From: Phascolarctobacterium faecium DSM 14760
GTDB taxonomy: Bacteria; Bacillota; Negativicutes; Acidaminococcales; Acidaminococcaceae
Assembly: GCF_003269275.1 (NCBI RefSeq)
Contig: NZ_QLTS01000010.1
Location: 1 to 64,000 of the forward strand
Length of the DNA: 64,000 nt
Direction of reading: 5' to 3'
Below, in pieces: positions 16,636-25,825 of this stretch; position 1 is the first letter of the stretch, and each line of letters opens with the position of its first letter. Below the pieces are notes generated by a model. It did not search any database and was not told the DNA's origin. It saw only the letters and a program-made list of their open reading frames with translations. Both the position numbers and the translations under genes were made by a program.

Positions 16636-17571
16636 ATGATAATGGAATTTGTACATAAAAGCGTATTGCTGGAAGAGAGCATCAACTGGCTTATAACTGA
16701 CAAAGATGGAATTTATGTGGACTGCACCATGGGTGGTGCGGGACATTCCAAAGGGTTTGCCATGCAGCTCAGTTCGCGGGGCACGCTGGTCGCTATTGAT
16801 CAGGACGATGACGCGATTGCAGCTGCAAGTGTTAGATTGCAGGGACTGCCTTGTAAAATAAAAATCGCTAAGTCAAATTTTAAGAATTTCGACGATGTTT
16901 TAGATGGCTTGGATATTGATAAGATTGACGGAATTTTTTTTGATCTTGGTGTATCTTCTTATCAACTGGACACACCGGAGCGTGGATTTTCGTATATGCA
17001 TGATGGTCCTTTGGATATGAGGATGGATAAAGAAAGTAAAAAAGATGCTTATTATATAGTTAACCGTTACAAAGAAGAAGAACTGGCGGATATTATTTAC
17101 CGTTATGGTGAAGAACGCTGGAGTAAAAGAATAGCTCAGTTTATCGTTAAGGAACGGTCTGAAAAGCCTATTAAAACTACCTTTGAACTTGTGAATGTGA
17201 TCAAAAAGGCAATTCCCAAGGGAGCGCGGCAGGATGGTCCGCATCCTGCAAAACGTACGTTTCAGGCAATCCGTATTGAAGTGAATGATGAATTGAATAT
17301 TTTGGAAAATGTTGTAACGCAGGCGGTCGAACGTTTGAAAAGCGGCGGGCGTATAGGAGTGATTACATTTCATTCTTTAGAAGATAGGATAGTGAAACAA
17401 ACACTGGCACAGCTGGCGAAAGGGTGTATATGTCCGCCGCAGCTTCCAGTTTGTGTTTGCGGCAGAAAGCCGCTTGTAAAAAAAGTGGGGAATATAGTTC
17501 CCAGCGATGCGGAAATAGAGGCGAATCCGCGTTCGCGCAGCGCACGGTTACGTTATGCGATCAAACGCTGA
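16636..17571 (+). CDS. rsmH: 16S rRNA (cytosine1402-N4)-methyltransferase
   Basis: RsmH (MraW) methylates C1402 of 16S rRNA with S-adenosylmethionine in the cytoplasm. The 311-residue protein has the family start FVHKSVLLEE, the SAM-binding YVDCTMGGAGHSKG (about 30-43), FDLGVSSYQLD (about 101-111), the long inserted helical domain, and the C-terminal PSDAEIEANPRSRSARLR block. The ATG at 16642 is an alternative start two codons later. It lies between mraZ and ftsL, its usual position. Confidence 0.95.
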   Translation: MIMEFVHKSVLLEESINWLITDKDGIYVDCTMGGAGHSKGFAMQLSSRGTLVAIDQDDDAIAAASVRLQGLPCKIKIAKSNFKNFDDVLDGLDIDKIDGIFFDLGVSSYQLDTPERGFSYMHDGPLDMRMDKESKKDAYYIVNRYKEEELADIIYRYGEERWSKRIAQFIVKERSEKPIKTTFELVNVIKKAIPKGARQDGPHPAKRTFQAIRIEVNDELNILENVVTQAVERLKSGGRIGVITFHSLEDRIVKQTLAQLAKGCICPPQLPVCVCGRKPLVKKVGNIVPSDAEIEANPRSRSARLRYAIKR

Positions 17572-17586
17572 TTTGGAGGGTGGAGC

Positions 17587-17982
17587 ATGTTAGCACGTAA
17601 GTATGATAACTACGCATGGGAAGAAATTGAATATGAGAGACCTGTAGAGCGGGTTCGCAAAGTCAAAAAAGTTGACTATAAACTTGTGCGTCGCCGTGCT
17701 GCCGTGTTAGTACTGCTCGTGATGGTGGCTTATTTTGCTGCGGTCGCACGCAGCGAAAGCCTGGTCCGTACAGGTGATGAGCTTGTTGCATTGAAGCAGC
17801 AGGAAGCTACGTTGCTTTTAAAAAATTCGGAAATAAAAATTGAAGTTGAGCAGCTGAAGGGGCCGGAAAGAGTCACCAGTATAGCTGAAAAACAATTGGG
17901 TATGACAGTTGCCCGTAATAATATCTATGTGAAGGCTGATAGCCGTAAAGTTGCTTATGACGGCTATGCTTATGCAAAATAA
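17587..17982 (+). CDS. ftsL: Cell division protein FtsL-like
   Basis: This 131-residue bitopic protein has a basic cytoplasmic N terminus, one membrane segment (about residues 37-56, AVLVLLVMVAYFAAVA) and a short coiled coil (about 63-90) of leucine-zipper character, as in FtsL/DivIC proteins of the FtsQLB complex. Sequence conservation is low in this family, so the call rests on topology and on position right after rsmH. The GTG/ATG-rich N terminus is led by GGAGGG. Unusually, no penicillin-binding protein gene follows; the next gene is murE after a 100-bp gap with its own promoter. Confidence 0.82.
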   Translation: MLARKYDNYAWEEIEYERPVERVRKVKKVDYKLVRRRAAVLVLLVMVAYFAAVARSESLVRTGDELVALKQQEATLLLKNSEIKIEVEQLKGPERVTSIAEKQLGMTVARNNIYVKADSRKVAYDGYAYAK

Positions 17983-18010
17983 TCGTTTCATAGCCTTCTT
18001 ATTAAAAATA

Positions 18011-18019
18011 TGCTATAAT
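18011..18019 (+). promoter_or_regulatory. Extended -10 promoter inside the dcw cluster, before murE
   Basis: TGCTATAAT lies 64 bp before the murE ATG. It gives the mur genes a start site independent of the mraZ promoter. Confidence 0.55.
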
Positions 18020-18036
18020 ATATGAAGATTTTAGAA

Positions 18037-18058
18037 GGCAGCCTGTATATAGGCTGCC
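18037..18058 (+). promoter_or_regulatory. Leader hairpin of the murE transcript
   Basis: GGCAGCCT / AGGCTGCC forms an 8-bp perfect stem with a 6-base loop. It starts about 10 bases after the expected transcript start and is followed by CTTTCACTTTT. It may stabilise the 5' end or act as a weak terminator for read-through from ftsL. Confidence 0.5.
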
Positions 18059-18082
18059 CTTTCACTTTTGGAGGTATGCTAT

Positions 18083-19564
18083 ATGCAAAAGCTGTTAGAA
18101 GAAATCGTTGCTGTACTGCCTGAAGTACAGGTTGTTGGTGACTGCGATAAAATCATTAAGGATATAACTGCTGATTCGCGCGAAGTGAGAGAAGGCAGTT
18201 TGTTTATATGTCTGAAAGGGGCACATGTGGATGGGCATAAATACTTGGAGCAGGCTGCTGCGTCTGGTGCCGGTGCAGCTTTGGTTGAGGATGTTCCAGA
18301 GGTATGTCCTGATGGATTGACGCTTTTAAAGGTGGCTGATACCCGATTGGGAATGGAAGTTATCGCTCCCTTTTTCTATGATTATCCAGGTAAAACTATG
18401 CGGATGATAGGGGTAACGGGAACGAATGGTAAAACCACTACTACCAATATTGTGCGTGCTATTTTACGTAAGGCCGGATTTAAGGTTGGGCTTATAGGAA
18501 CTATCAATATAATGATCGAGGACGAGGCTATTGTAGCTCATAATACTACTCCAGACGTAGTAGATCTGCAGCGTGCTTTATACAGAATGAAAGAAGCCGG
18601 ATGCGAGTATGTGGTCATGGAGGTTTCGTCGCATGCACTGGCACTTAATCGTGTTGCCGGCTGTGAATATGACACTGCTGCTTTAACCAACATAACGCAG
18701 GATCATTTGGATTTTCATAAAACACTGGAAAACTATCGCGATGCGAAAGGGCTGTTGTTTGAACATTTGCATGAAGGTAAAAAAGAGAATAAAACAGCAG
18801 TTTTTAATATGGATGATGCAAGTTCGCCGATTTTATGCGACCGCACAAAAACAAGAATACTGACTTATGGCGAAGGACGTAATAATGATATTTATCCGTT
18901 GTTTTTTAAAGTTGAGGCTAAACAAATGCGGTTACAGCTGCATACGCCGGTGGGCGAGATGGATCTGCTTTTAAAAATTACGGGTGAATTTAATGTTTAC
19001 AATGTTATGGCGGCTGTGGCTATTGCGTTGGCAGAACAAATTGATAAAAAAACTATTGTTGATGTTTTAAATGGTTTCGACGGTGTTCCTGGACGTTTCC
19101 AGTTAGTGGAAGCAGGACAGCCGTATACTGTTATTGTTGATTATGCTCATACTCCTGATGGTTTGGAAAATGTGCTGAAAACTGCTCGTAGTATTACGGA
19201 AGGCAAACTGTGGGTAGTATTTGGCTGCGGTGGTGACCGTGACAATAAAAAAAGGCCTATTATGGGAAGGATCGCTTTGGAGCTGGCAGATAGGGTCGTA
19301 GTTACTTCTGATAATCCGCGTACTGAGGATCCGGCAGTTATCATTGACGAGATTGCAGAGGCGCTGAAGGATGTTCCGGAAGGGAAGAGTGTGGAATTGA
19401 TTGCAGAGCGCAGAGACGCTATTTATCACGCCTTGTCTGAGGCTGCTGCGAATGATGTAATTATGATCGCCGGTAAAGGCCATGAAAACTATCAAATTCT
19501 GGCAGATAAAACTATTCACTTTGATGATCGTGAAGTAGTGCAGGAATACTGGAAGAAAAGGTGA
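18083..19564 (+). CDS. murE: UDP-MurNAc-tripeptide synthetase, meso-diaminopimelate-adding
   Basis: MurE adds the third amino acid to UDP-MurNAc-L-Ala-D-Glu in the cytoplasm. The 493-residue protein has the three Mur-ligase domains: TADSREVREGSLF early, the P-loop TGTNGKTTTT (about 111-120), and the C-terminal ligase domain with DNPRTEDP (about 411-418). DNPR is the motif of meso-diaminopimelate-adding enzymes, so the wall should contain DAP, fitting a diderm Firmicute. The start is the ATG at 18083 behind GGAGG; the in-frame TTG at 18068 precedes the ribosome-binding site. murF follows after 4 bp. Confidence 0.96.
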   Translation: MQKLLEEIVAVLPEVQVVGDCDKIIKDITADSREVREGSLFICLKGAHVDGHKYLEQAAASGAGAALVEDVPEVCPDGLTLLKVADTRLGMEVIAPFFYDYPGKTMRMIGVTGTNGKTTTTNIVRAILRKAGFKVGLIGTINIMIEDEAIVAHNTTPDVVDLQRALYRMKEAGCEYVVMEVSSHALALNRVAGCEYDTAALTNITQDHLDFHKTLENYRDAKGLLFEHLHEGKKENKTAVFNMDDASSPILCDRTKTRILTYGEGRNNDIYPLFFKVEAKQMRLQLHTPVGEMDLLLKITGEFNVYNVMAAVAIALAEQIDKKTIVDVLNGFDGVPGRFQLVEAGQPYTVIVDYAHTPDGLENVLKTARSITEGKLWVVFGCGGDRDNKKRPIMGRIALELADRVVVTSDNPRTEDPAVIIDEIAEALKDVPEGKSVELIAERRDAIYHALSEAAANDVIMIAGKGHENYQILADKTIHFDDREVVQEYWKKR

Positions 19565-19568
19565 TTGT

Positions 19569-20954
19569 ATGTTGAGCTTGCAGGAAATAATAACGGCAAC
19601 AGGTGGACATTGTGAAAATATGCAGGAGCTTATTTTCACAGGGATTACGACTGATTCGCGGATTGAAAGCAGTGGTGAATTGTTCGTAGCTTTGTGTGGT
19701 GAGCGTTTTGACGGTCATGCTTATTGTAAAATGGCGTTGGAACATGGAGCGGCGGCAGTGCTGGTGTCAAAGCCTGTGCCTGAACTGCCCTCTGAAACTG
19801 TAATTATTACTGTTGAGGATACGCTGCTTGCTTATCAGCAGATAGCGCATGCATACAGAATGAGTAATAAAAATTTAAAGGTGGTTGCTGTTACTGGTTC
19901 TAATGGTAAAACTTCTACTAAGGATATGATTGCTGCCTGCTTGTCGACTAAGTTTAAGGTGATCAAAACTCAGGAAAATTTTAATAATGAAATTGGTTTG
20001 CCAAAAACATTGTTGAGCGTTAAGGCTGATACAGAGATTGCTGTTGTCGAAATGGGAATGCGCGGCTTGGGTCAGATTAGGGAATTATGCGATATTGCAA
20101 AACCTGATGTAGCGGTTGTGACTAATGTTGGTGAAACACATATGGAGCTTCTGGGAAGTATGGAAAATATTGCCAGAGCAAAAAGTGAGCTAGTTGAAGA
20201 TCTGACACAGGAACAATTGGCCGTGCTGAATGCTGATAATGAATATGTTGCAGCAATGGCGGATAAAACTAAGGCACAGGTTGTTACTTATGGGTATTCA
20301 GGTAAAGCTACTTTCCGCGGTGATAATGTGGTAACAACTGCTCGTGGGAGTGTATTTACCTGCATTGACAGCAGATCAGGAGAACGTACGGAAGTGAATA
20401 TGCCATTTATTGGTGAACACAATGTACAAAATGCTTTGGCAGCGATTGCAGTGGGTGCTGCTTTTGGTGTAAAATTAAATAATAGTGCTAAAGCTTTAAT
20501 GACAGCAAAACTGACAGGCAGCCGTCAGGAAATAGTGCATATAGGTACTATGACGGTAATCAATGATGCCTATAATGCCAGCCCTGCTTCAATGGAAGCA
20601 GCGTTAAAAACTTTACATGAAGCAAAGAAAGCTGCCCACGGCGCCCGCACGATTGCAGTGTTGGCTGATATGCTGGAGCTGGGTGATATTTCTTTCGATT
20701 CTCATCGCAGAGTTGGTCAGTTTGCTGTTCGCGAAAAGACGGATATGGTAATCGCTTATGGTGATGAAGCAAAAGCTATTGCCGCGGCAGTTGAAGCTTT
20801 GGGAGGCAAAGCATATTGGTGTGCTGGCCGAGATGAAGCGGCCAAGCTTTTGGATAGCCTTCTGCAGTCGCACGACATTGTGCTTTTAAAAGGTTCGCAT
20901 TCGATGCAGGTGGATTCTCTTTTGGAGTTAGTTTTAAAAAATAAACAGCTATAG
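19569..20954 (+). CDS. murF: UDP-MurNAc-tripeptide:D-Ala-D-Ala ligase
   Basis: MurF attaches D-Ala-D-Ala to complete the UDP-MurNAc pentapeptide. The 461-residue protein has the N-terminal FTGITTDSRIESSGELFVAL block (about 24-43), the P-loop VTGSNGKTSTKDM (about 111-123), NFNNEIGLP typical of MurF, and INDAYNASPASM in the ligase domain. It starts 4 bp after murE, which implies tight coupling. The next gene is mraY, 26 bp downstream. Confidence 0.96.
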   Translation: MLSLQEIITATGGHCENMQELIFTGITTDSRIESSGELFVALCGERFDGHAYCKMALEHGAAAVLVSKPVPELPSETVIITVEDTLLAYQQIAHAYRMSNKNLKVVAVTGSNGKTSTKDMIAACLSTKFKVIKTQENFNNEIGLPKTLLSVKADTEIAVVEMGMRGLGQIRELCDIAKPDVAVVTNVGETHMELLGSMENIARAKSELVEDLTQEQLAVLNADNEYVAAMADKTKAQVVTYGYSGKATFRGDNVVTTARGSVFTCIDSRSGERTEVNMPFIGEHNVQNALAAIAVGAAFGVKLNNSAKALMTAKLTGSRQEIVHIGTMTVINDAYNASPASMEAALKTLHEAKKAAHGARTIAVLADMLELGDISFDSHRRVGQFAVREKTDMVIAYGDEAKAIAAAVEALGGKAYWCAGRDEAAKLLDSLLQSHDIVLLKGSHSMQVDSLLELVLKNKQL

Positions 20955-20980
20955 CTATAAGGTTTGGAGATTGATAGAAA

Positions 20981-21961
20981 ATGGATTACAGCCTTTGGGG
21001 AGCATTGGCGACATCTTTTGTGATCTGCGCAGCCAGTGGACCTGTGCTGATACCGCTGCTTCATAAATTGAAATTTGGTCAGAGCATTCGTGACTGCGGG
21101 CCGCAGGCACATCAAAAAAAGAGTGGCACACCGACAATGGGCGGGTTGATGATACTGACTGCAGTTCTGGTTGCAGTGCTGGTATGGTGCAAGCTGACGC
21201 CGGCAGTTTTGATTGCATTGCTTCTGACTTTTGGGCATGCGCTGATTGGTTTTGTTGACGATTATATTAAAGTGGTAATGAAACGTAATCTTGGGCTTAC
21301 AGCTAAACAGAAAATGTTTTTACAATTCTTGCTGGCTGGTGCCTATGTTTATTATCTTGAATTGCAGCCGCATGTAAATTTGGGGTTGAATATTCCAGGA
21401 ACCTCATTGTCAGTTCCCTTGGGAAGCCTATATTACGTACTGGCGTTTTTGCTTCTGGTAGGTACTACGAATGCTGTCAATCTTACTGATGGGTTAGATG
21501 GCCTGGCTGCATCCGTAACAGTACCGGTAACGTTGGCTTATGCTTATATTGCTTATCAGTCAGGCAGTATGGACCTCAGTATTTTTGCTTTGACATTGAC
21601 GGGTGCTTGTTTGGGCTTTTTACTGTTCAATCGTTATCCGGCTAAAGTTTTTATGGGCGATACAGGTTCTTTGGCACTGGGCGGAGGAATTGCTGCGTTG
21701 GCCCTGTTGACACGGACAGAGCTGTTGCTGATTATTCTTGGCGGGATTTATGTTATGGAAGCAGCTTCGGTTATTATTCAGGTAGGTTATTTTAAGAAAA
21801 CAGGCGGTAAGCGTATTTTTCGTATGACGCCTATTCATCATCATTTTGAATTGGGCGGGTGGAAAGAAACAAAGATTGTGCAAGTTTTTGCGGGCAGTAG
21901 TTTGCTGCTTGGTTTAATCGGTATCGGGTTATGGTGTTTGGGGAACGGAGGCGGCTGCTAA
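20981..21961 (+). CDS. mraY: Phospho-MurNAc-pentapeptide transferase
   Basis: MraY transfers phospho-MurNAc-pentapeptide to undecaprenyl phosphate, giving lipid I at the inner membrane. The 326-residue protein has about ten membrane segments. Diagnostic motifs are GTPTMGG (49-55), FVDDYIKV (91-98) with the catalytic Asp pair, NLTDGLDGLA (about 167-176), FMGDTGSLALG (about 223-233) and TPIHHHFEL (about 281-289). The stop codon shares one base with the murD start. Confidence 0.97.
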   Translation: MDYSLWGALATSFVICAASGPVLIPLLHKLKFGQSIRDCGPQAHQKKSGTPTMGGLMILTAVLVAVLVWCKLTPAVLIALLLTFGHALIGFVDDYIKVVMKRNLGLTAKQKMFLQFLLAGAYVYYLELQPHVNLGLNIPGTSLSVPLGSLYYVLAFLLLVGTTNAVNLTDGLDGLAASVTVPVTLAYAYIAYQSGSMDLSIFALTLTGACLGFLLFNRYPAKVFMGDTGSLALGGGIAALALLTRTELLLIILGGIYVMEAASVIIQVGYFKKTGGKRIFRMTPIHHHFELGGWKETKIVQVFAGSSLLLGLIGIGLWCLGNGGGC

Positions 21962-23307
21962 TGACAAAGACGGTTTTAGTATACGGTACTGGCATCAGTG
22001 GCTGCGGAGCTGCTGACGCTTTGGCGAAACAAGGCTGCAGGGTGCTTCTATATAGCGATAAGGAAACAAAGATAGATAATGCTTTGCTGGAACTGCTGAA
22101 AAAGCAAGGTGGCGGCCTGTACTGCGGCAATGGGGAAACTTTGCTGCAGGAAGTAGAACAGATAGTTTTATCGCCTGGTATTCCTTTGGCTAATCCTTTG
22201 ACTGATATGGCCGTGCAGATGGGAATAGAGGTCATAAGTGAAGTAGAAGCGGCATACCGCAGTTATCATGGGCATATTATAGGAATTACGGGTACGAATG
22301 GAAAAACAACAACTACTACTTTAGTAGGAGAAATGCTGAAAACTTTGCCTGTGCCAACGGCCGTTGGCGGTAATATTGGACAGGCATTGTCTAAGGAAGT
22401 TGAGAATTTAGGAGCTGACGCCTGGCTTGCAGCGGAACTGTCTAGTTTTCAGCTGGAAGGTGTGCGTGAGTTTCGCCCAGATGTAGCAGTAATTTTGAAT
22501 CTGACTCCCGATCATTTAGATCGCCACCATACGATGGAAGCTTATGGTGCGGCGAAGTGTAATATATTTAAAAAACAGCGTGAGAATGATATCGTGATTT
22601 TAAATTATGATGATCCTATTATACGCGGCTGGGGCGAATTGGCCCCTTCAAGGGTTTGCTGGTTCAGCCGCAGGGAACAGCTTAATCGGGGCGTATATTT
22701 AAACGGAGGTAATTTTACTATTGCCTGGGACAGACAGCTTTATACTGTTTGTCATAAAAAAGACTTGCGTGTATTTGGCGGTCATAATGAAGAAAATGTA
22801 CTGGCGGCTATTGCGGCATGTTTTTTTGCCGGGGTCACTATTGAAAATATGCGCAGGGTTTTGCTGGATTTCACAGGTGTTGAGCACCGTTTGGAGTATG
22901 TGATGACAGTTAACGGTGTACCATATTATAATGATTCGAAAGCAACTAATCCTGATTCGACAATAAAAGCTTTGGAAGCTTTTGACGGGCATATAATTTT
23001 GCTGGCAGGCGGACATGATAAAATGACATCTTTGGAACCGATGATGAAATTAGTGCAGGCCAAGGCAGATGTGCTGATTTTATTGGGTGAAGCGAAAGAA
23101 CGTTTTTATGAAGCCGCCGCAGCAGCAGGCGTAGGCGATATCAGAAAAGTAGAGACAATGGATGAGGCTGTTGAGCTGGCGTATAAGCTGGCTGCTGCGC
23201 CACAGGTAGTATTACTGTCACCTGCCTGTTCTTCGTATGATATGTTTGAAAATTTCCCTGCACGCGGCCGTTATTTTAAAAATTTGGTTGCGGCATTGCC
23301 AAAGTAA
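21961..23307 (+). CDS. murD: UDP-MurNAc-L-alanine:D-glutamate ligase
   Basis: MurD adds D-glutamate to UDP-MurNAc-L-Ala. The 448-residue protein shows VLVYGTGISGCGAADAL (5-21), SPGIPLANPL, the P-loop GTNGKTTTT (about 110-118), LNLTPDHLDRH and YYNDSKATNPDST. The ATG at 21961 overlaps the mraY stop codon by one base. The usual next gene in this cluster is ftsW, but here murG follows after 18 bp. Confidence 0.96.
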   Translation: MTKTVLVYGTGISGCGAADALAKQGCRVLLYSDKETKIDNALLELLKKQGGGLYCGNGETLLQEVEQIVLSPGIPLANPLTDMAVQMGIEVISEVEAAYRSYHGHIIGITGTNGKTTTTTLVGEMLKTLPVPTAVGGNIGQALSKEVENLGADAWLAAELSSFQLEGVREFRPDVAVILNLTPDHLDRHHTMEAYGAAKCNIFKKQRENDIVILNYDDPIIRGWGELAPSRVCWFSRREQLNRGVYLNGGNFTIAWDRQLYTVCHKKDLRVFGGHNEENVLAAIAACFFAGVTIENMRRVLLDFTGVEHRLEYVMTVNGVPYYNDSKATNPDSTIKALEAFDGHIILLAGGHDKMTSLEPMMKLVQAKADVLILLGEAKERFYEAAAAAGVGDIRKVETMDEAVELAYKLAAAPQVVLLSPACSSYDMFENFPARGRYFKNLVAALPK

Positions 23308-23325
23308 AGGCTAGGAGGAAAAACT

Positions 23326-24429
23326 GTGAAAGTTATACTTTCTGGCGGCGGTACCGGCGGGCATATTTATCCGGCGCTGACTATTGCCGATCAAATCAAG
23401 GCTATCCGTCCTGATGTGGAAATTACCTTTGTCGGGACAAGGCAAGGTTTGGAAAAAGATATTATTCCACGTTACGGTTATAATTTGGAATTTATTGATG
23501 TTGCAGGTTTTAAACGCAGTTTAAGTTTAGACACATTGCGTTCAGGCATAAAACTGCTGCATGGGCTTAAAGATGCCTACAGCCTGCTTGATAAGTTGAA
23601 GCCGGATTTAGTTATTGGTACTGGCGGTTATGTTTGTGGTCCAATCGTGTTTTTAGCTTCTTTAAAAGGTATTCCCACATGTATTCAGGAACAGAACGCA
23701 ATGCCTGGTGTAACTAATAAAATTCTGGCGCGTTATGTGAGAAAGGTTTTTTTAGGTTATAGTGAGGCCGAAAAATATTTTGGCGGTTCGTCAAAAAAGA
23801 TTTTTACAGGGAATCCTATTCGCAGCGAGATCATGCAGAAAAAACGTAAGGATGCTGTTGCTGAGCTTGGGCTTGATGCAAACAAAAAAACTATTCTTGT
23901 ATCAGGTGGAAGCCGAGGGGCCCGTAGCATCAATAATGCCATGCAGTATGTAGAGCGCGAGCTGTCGGGACGCTCAGATGTGCAGGTGCTGCATGCTACC
24001 GGTGAAGTTAATTATGAATATTATATGGCTGAAATGAGGAAGGCCGGATCATTGGACGATAACATTATGATCAGGCCATATCTGCATAATATGCCGGTTG
24101 CTTTGGCAGCTGCCGATCTGGCTGTATTTCGGGCCGGAGCTATCGGTTTGGCAGAGTTGACAGCAAAGGGTGTTCCTGCTGTGCTTGTACCATATCCTTA
24201 CGCTACAGCCAATCACCAGGAATTTAACGCTAAGGCCGTAGAGGCGGCCGGAGCAGCTAAGGTTATTTTGGATAAAGAACTGACAGGCGAAAAATTGTTG
24301 GAAGAGATAGAAAAATTACTGATCAACGATAACCAACTGCAGGCTATGAAAAAAGCTGCAAAAAGTTTGGGAAGACCTGAGGCGGCGGCAGAAATCGCGC
24401 AGCAGGCGTTGAACTTAGTAAGAAAATGA
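23326..24429 (+). CDS. murG: UDP-GlcNAc:lipid I N-acetylglucosaminyltransferase
   Basis: MurG makes lipid II from lipid I on the cytoplasmic face of the inner membrane. The 367-residue GT-B protein has the G-loop SGGGTGGHIYPALT (5-18), the second glycine-rich block SGGSRGARSIN (about 191-201) and the UDP-binding RAGAIGLAELTAKGVP plus YPYATANHQEFNA region. It uses a GTG start behind a strong TAGGAGG. It lies between murD and murC. Confidence 0.97.
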   Translation: MKVILSGGGTGGHIYPALTIADQIKAIRPDVEITFVGTRQGLEKDIIPRYGYNLEFIDVAGFKRSLSLDTLRSGIKLLHGLKDAYSLLDKLKPDLVIGTGGYVCGPIVFLASLKGIPTCIQEQNAMPGVTNKILARYVRKVFLGYSEAEKYFGGSSKKIFTGNPIRSEIMQKKRKDAVAELGLDANKKTILVSGGSRGARSINNAMQYVERELSGRSDVQVLHATGEVNYEYYMAEMRKAGSLDDNIMIRPYLHNMPVALAAADLAVFRAGAIGLAELTAKGVPAVLVPYPYATANHQEFNAKAVEAAGAAKVILDKELTGEKLLEEIEKLLINDNQLQAMKKAAKSLGRPEAAAEIAQQALNLVRK

Positions 24430-24445
24430 CGGAGGAGGGCTTTTA

Positions 24446-25825
24446 GTGCTTAAAGGTCTGCAAAACATTCATTTTATCGGTATTGGAGGAGCCGGAATGA
24501 GTGCTATTGCGCATGTTTTGCTCAAACGCGGTTATCAGGTATCAGGTTCTGATCTTAATGCCGGTCATATGGGAGCTAAGCTTGCTCAAGAGGGCGCTTT
24601 GGTTTACATGGGTCATGCCGAATGTCAGGTCGACGATGTCGACGCCGTAGTTATATCCAGTGCTATCCATCAAAATAACCCCGAACTGATGGAAGCGAAA
24701 AAACGTAATTTACCTATTCTGCACAGATCAGATGTGCTGGCAGAGATTCTTAATCATGCTGATGGGGTGGCTGTGGCAGGTGCTCACGGCAAAACTACTA
24801 CCAGTGCAATGATTTCCTGTATTGCTGCTGCATCGGATATCGATCCGACCATTATTATTGGCGGTGAGGTTGGCAGCTTGGGCGGTAACGCCCGTAATGG
24901 GGCAGGACCATATGTGGTAGCTGAGGCTGATGAAAGCGACGGTTCTTTTTTAAAGTTTTATCCTAAGTATGCCATTGTTACAAATATTGAAAACGATCAT
25001 ATGGACCATTATGGCAGCGAAGAAAATATTTATCTGGCTTTTACAGAGTTTTTGTCTAATGTCAAAGACGGCGGCGCAGCAATTTTATGTATGGACAGTC
25101 CAAAACTGCGCAAGCTGGCATCAGAAACGACAACTCCTGTTATCAGCTATGGCCTGGAGCATGAAGACGCTCGTTATCAGGCGAGAAACATCCGATACAG
25201 TGTCAATGGTACCTGTTATGATTTATATGTAGAAGGAGTTTTTGTCAGCACCGTGGAGCTGATCGTACCAGGACAGCATAATGTGCTTAATTCTTTGGGA
25301 GCAATAGCGACGGCACAGGCAATGGGGATACCGATGCAGCAGATTTTACCTGCATTGAAGAAATTCAGCGGTGCTAGAAGACGTTTTGAAACAAAAGGCC
25401 GCATTGATGGGATCTGGGTTGTTGACGATTATGCGCATCATCCGACGGAAATCGGTGTTACGTTAAAAGCGGCCAGGCAGACCCAGCCTAAAAGGTTGAT
25501 TTGTGCTTTTCAGCCGCACCGTTATACCCGCACAAAATTATTATTTGATGAATTCAGCCGATGCTTTGCTGATTGCGATCAGCTGATATTGACGGATATT
25601 TATTCTGCAGGTGAATTCCCAATTGATGGTGTAAGTGGGGCTTCACTGGCAGAAGCTGTGACTGAGGCGACACAGCAGCAGGTTACGTTTATTCCTACTT
25701 TGCCGAAGTTAGAGGAGTACTTGTTTAAAATTGCCGAGCCGGGAGATTTGATTATGACTGTTGGCGCCGGCGATATTTTTAAGGTCGGTGAAGAGCTTGT
25801 TACCGAGCTTGAGAGAGGTAGATAA
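24446..25825 (+). CDS. murC: UDP-MurNAc:L-alanine ligase
   Basis: MurC starts the stem peptide by adding L-alanine to UDP-MurNAc. The 459-residue protein has HFIGIGGAGMSAIAHVL (8-24), the P-loop GAHGKTTTSAM (about 112-122), EADESDGSFL and DDYAHHPTEI motifs. GTG start behind GGAGGAGGG. The stop overlaps the ddl start by one base. murB, a common downstream neighbour or fusion partner, is absent here. Confidence 0.96.
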   Translation: MLKGLQNIHFIGIGGAGMSAIAHVLLKRGYQVSGSDLNAGHMGAKLAQEGALVYMGHAECQVDDVDAVVISSAIHQNNPELMEAKKRNLPILHRSDVLAEILNHADGVAVAGAHGKTTTSAMISCIAAASDIDPTIIIGGEVGSLGGNARNGAGPYVVAEADESDGSFLKFYPKYAIVTNIENDHMDHYGSEENIYLAFTEFLSNVKDGGAAILCMDSPKLRKLASETTTPVISYGLEHEDARYQARNIRYSVNGTCYDLYVEGVFVSTVELIVPGQHNVLNSLGAIATAQAMGIPMQQILPALKKFSGARRRFETKGRIDGIWVVDDYAHHPTEIGVTLKAARQTQPKRLICAFQPHRYTRTKLLFDEFSRCFADCDQLILTDIYSAGEFPIDGVSGASLAEAVTEATQQQVTFIPTLPKLEEYLFKIAEPGDLIMTVGAGDIFKVGEELVTELERGR

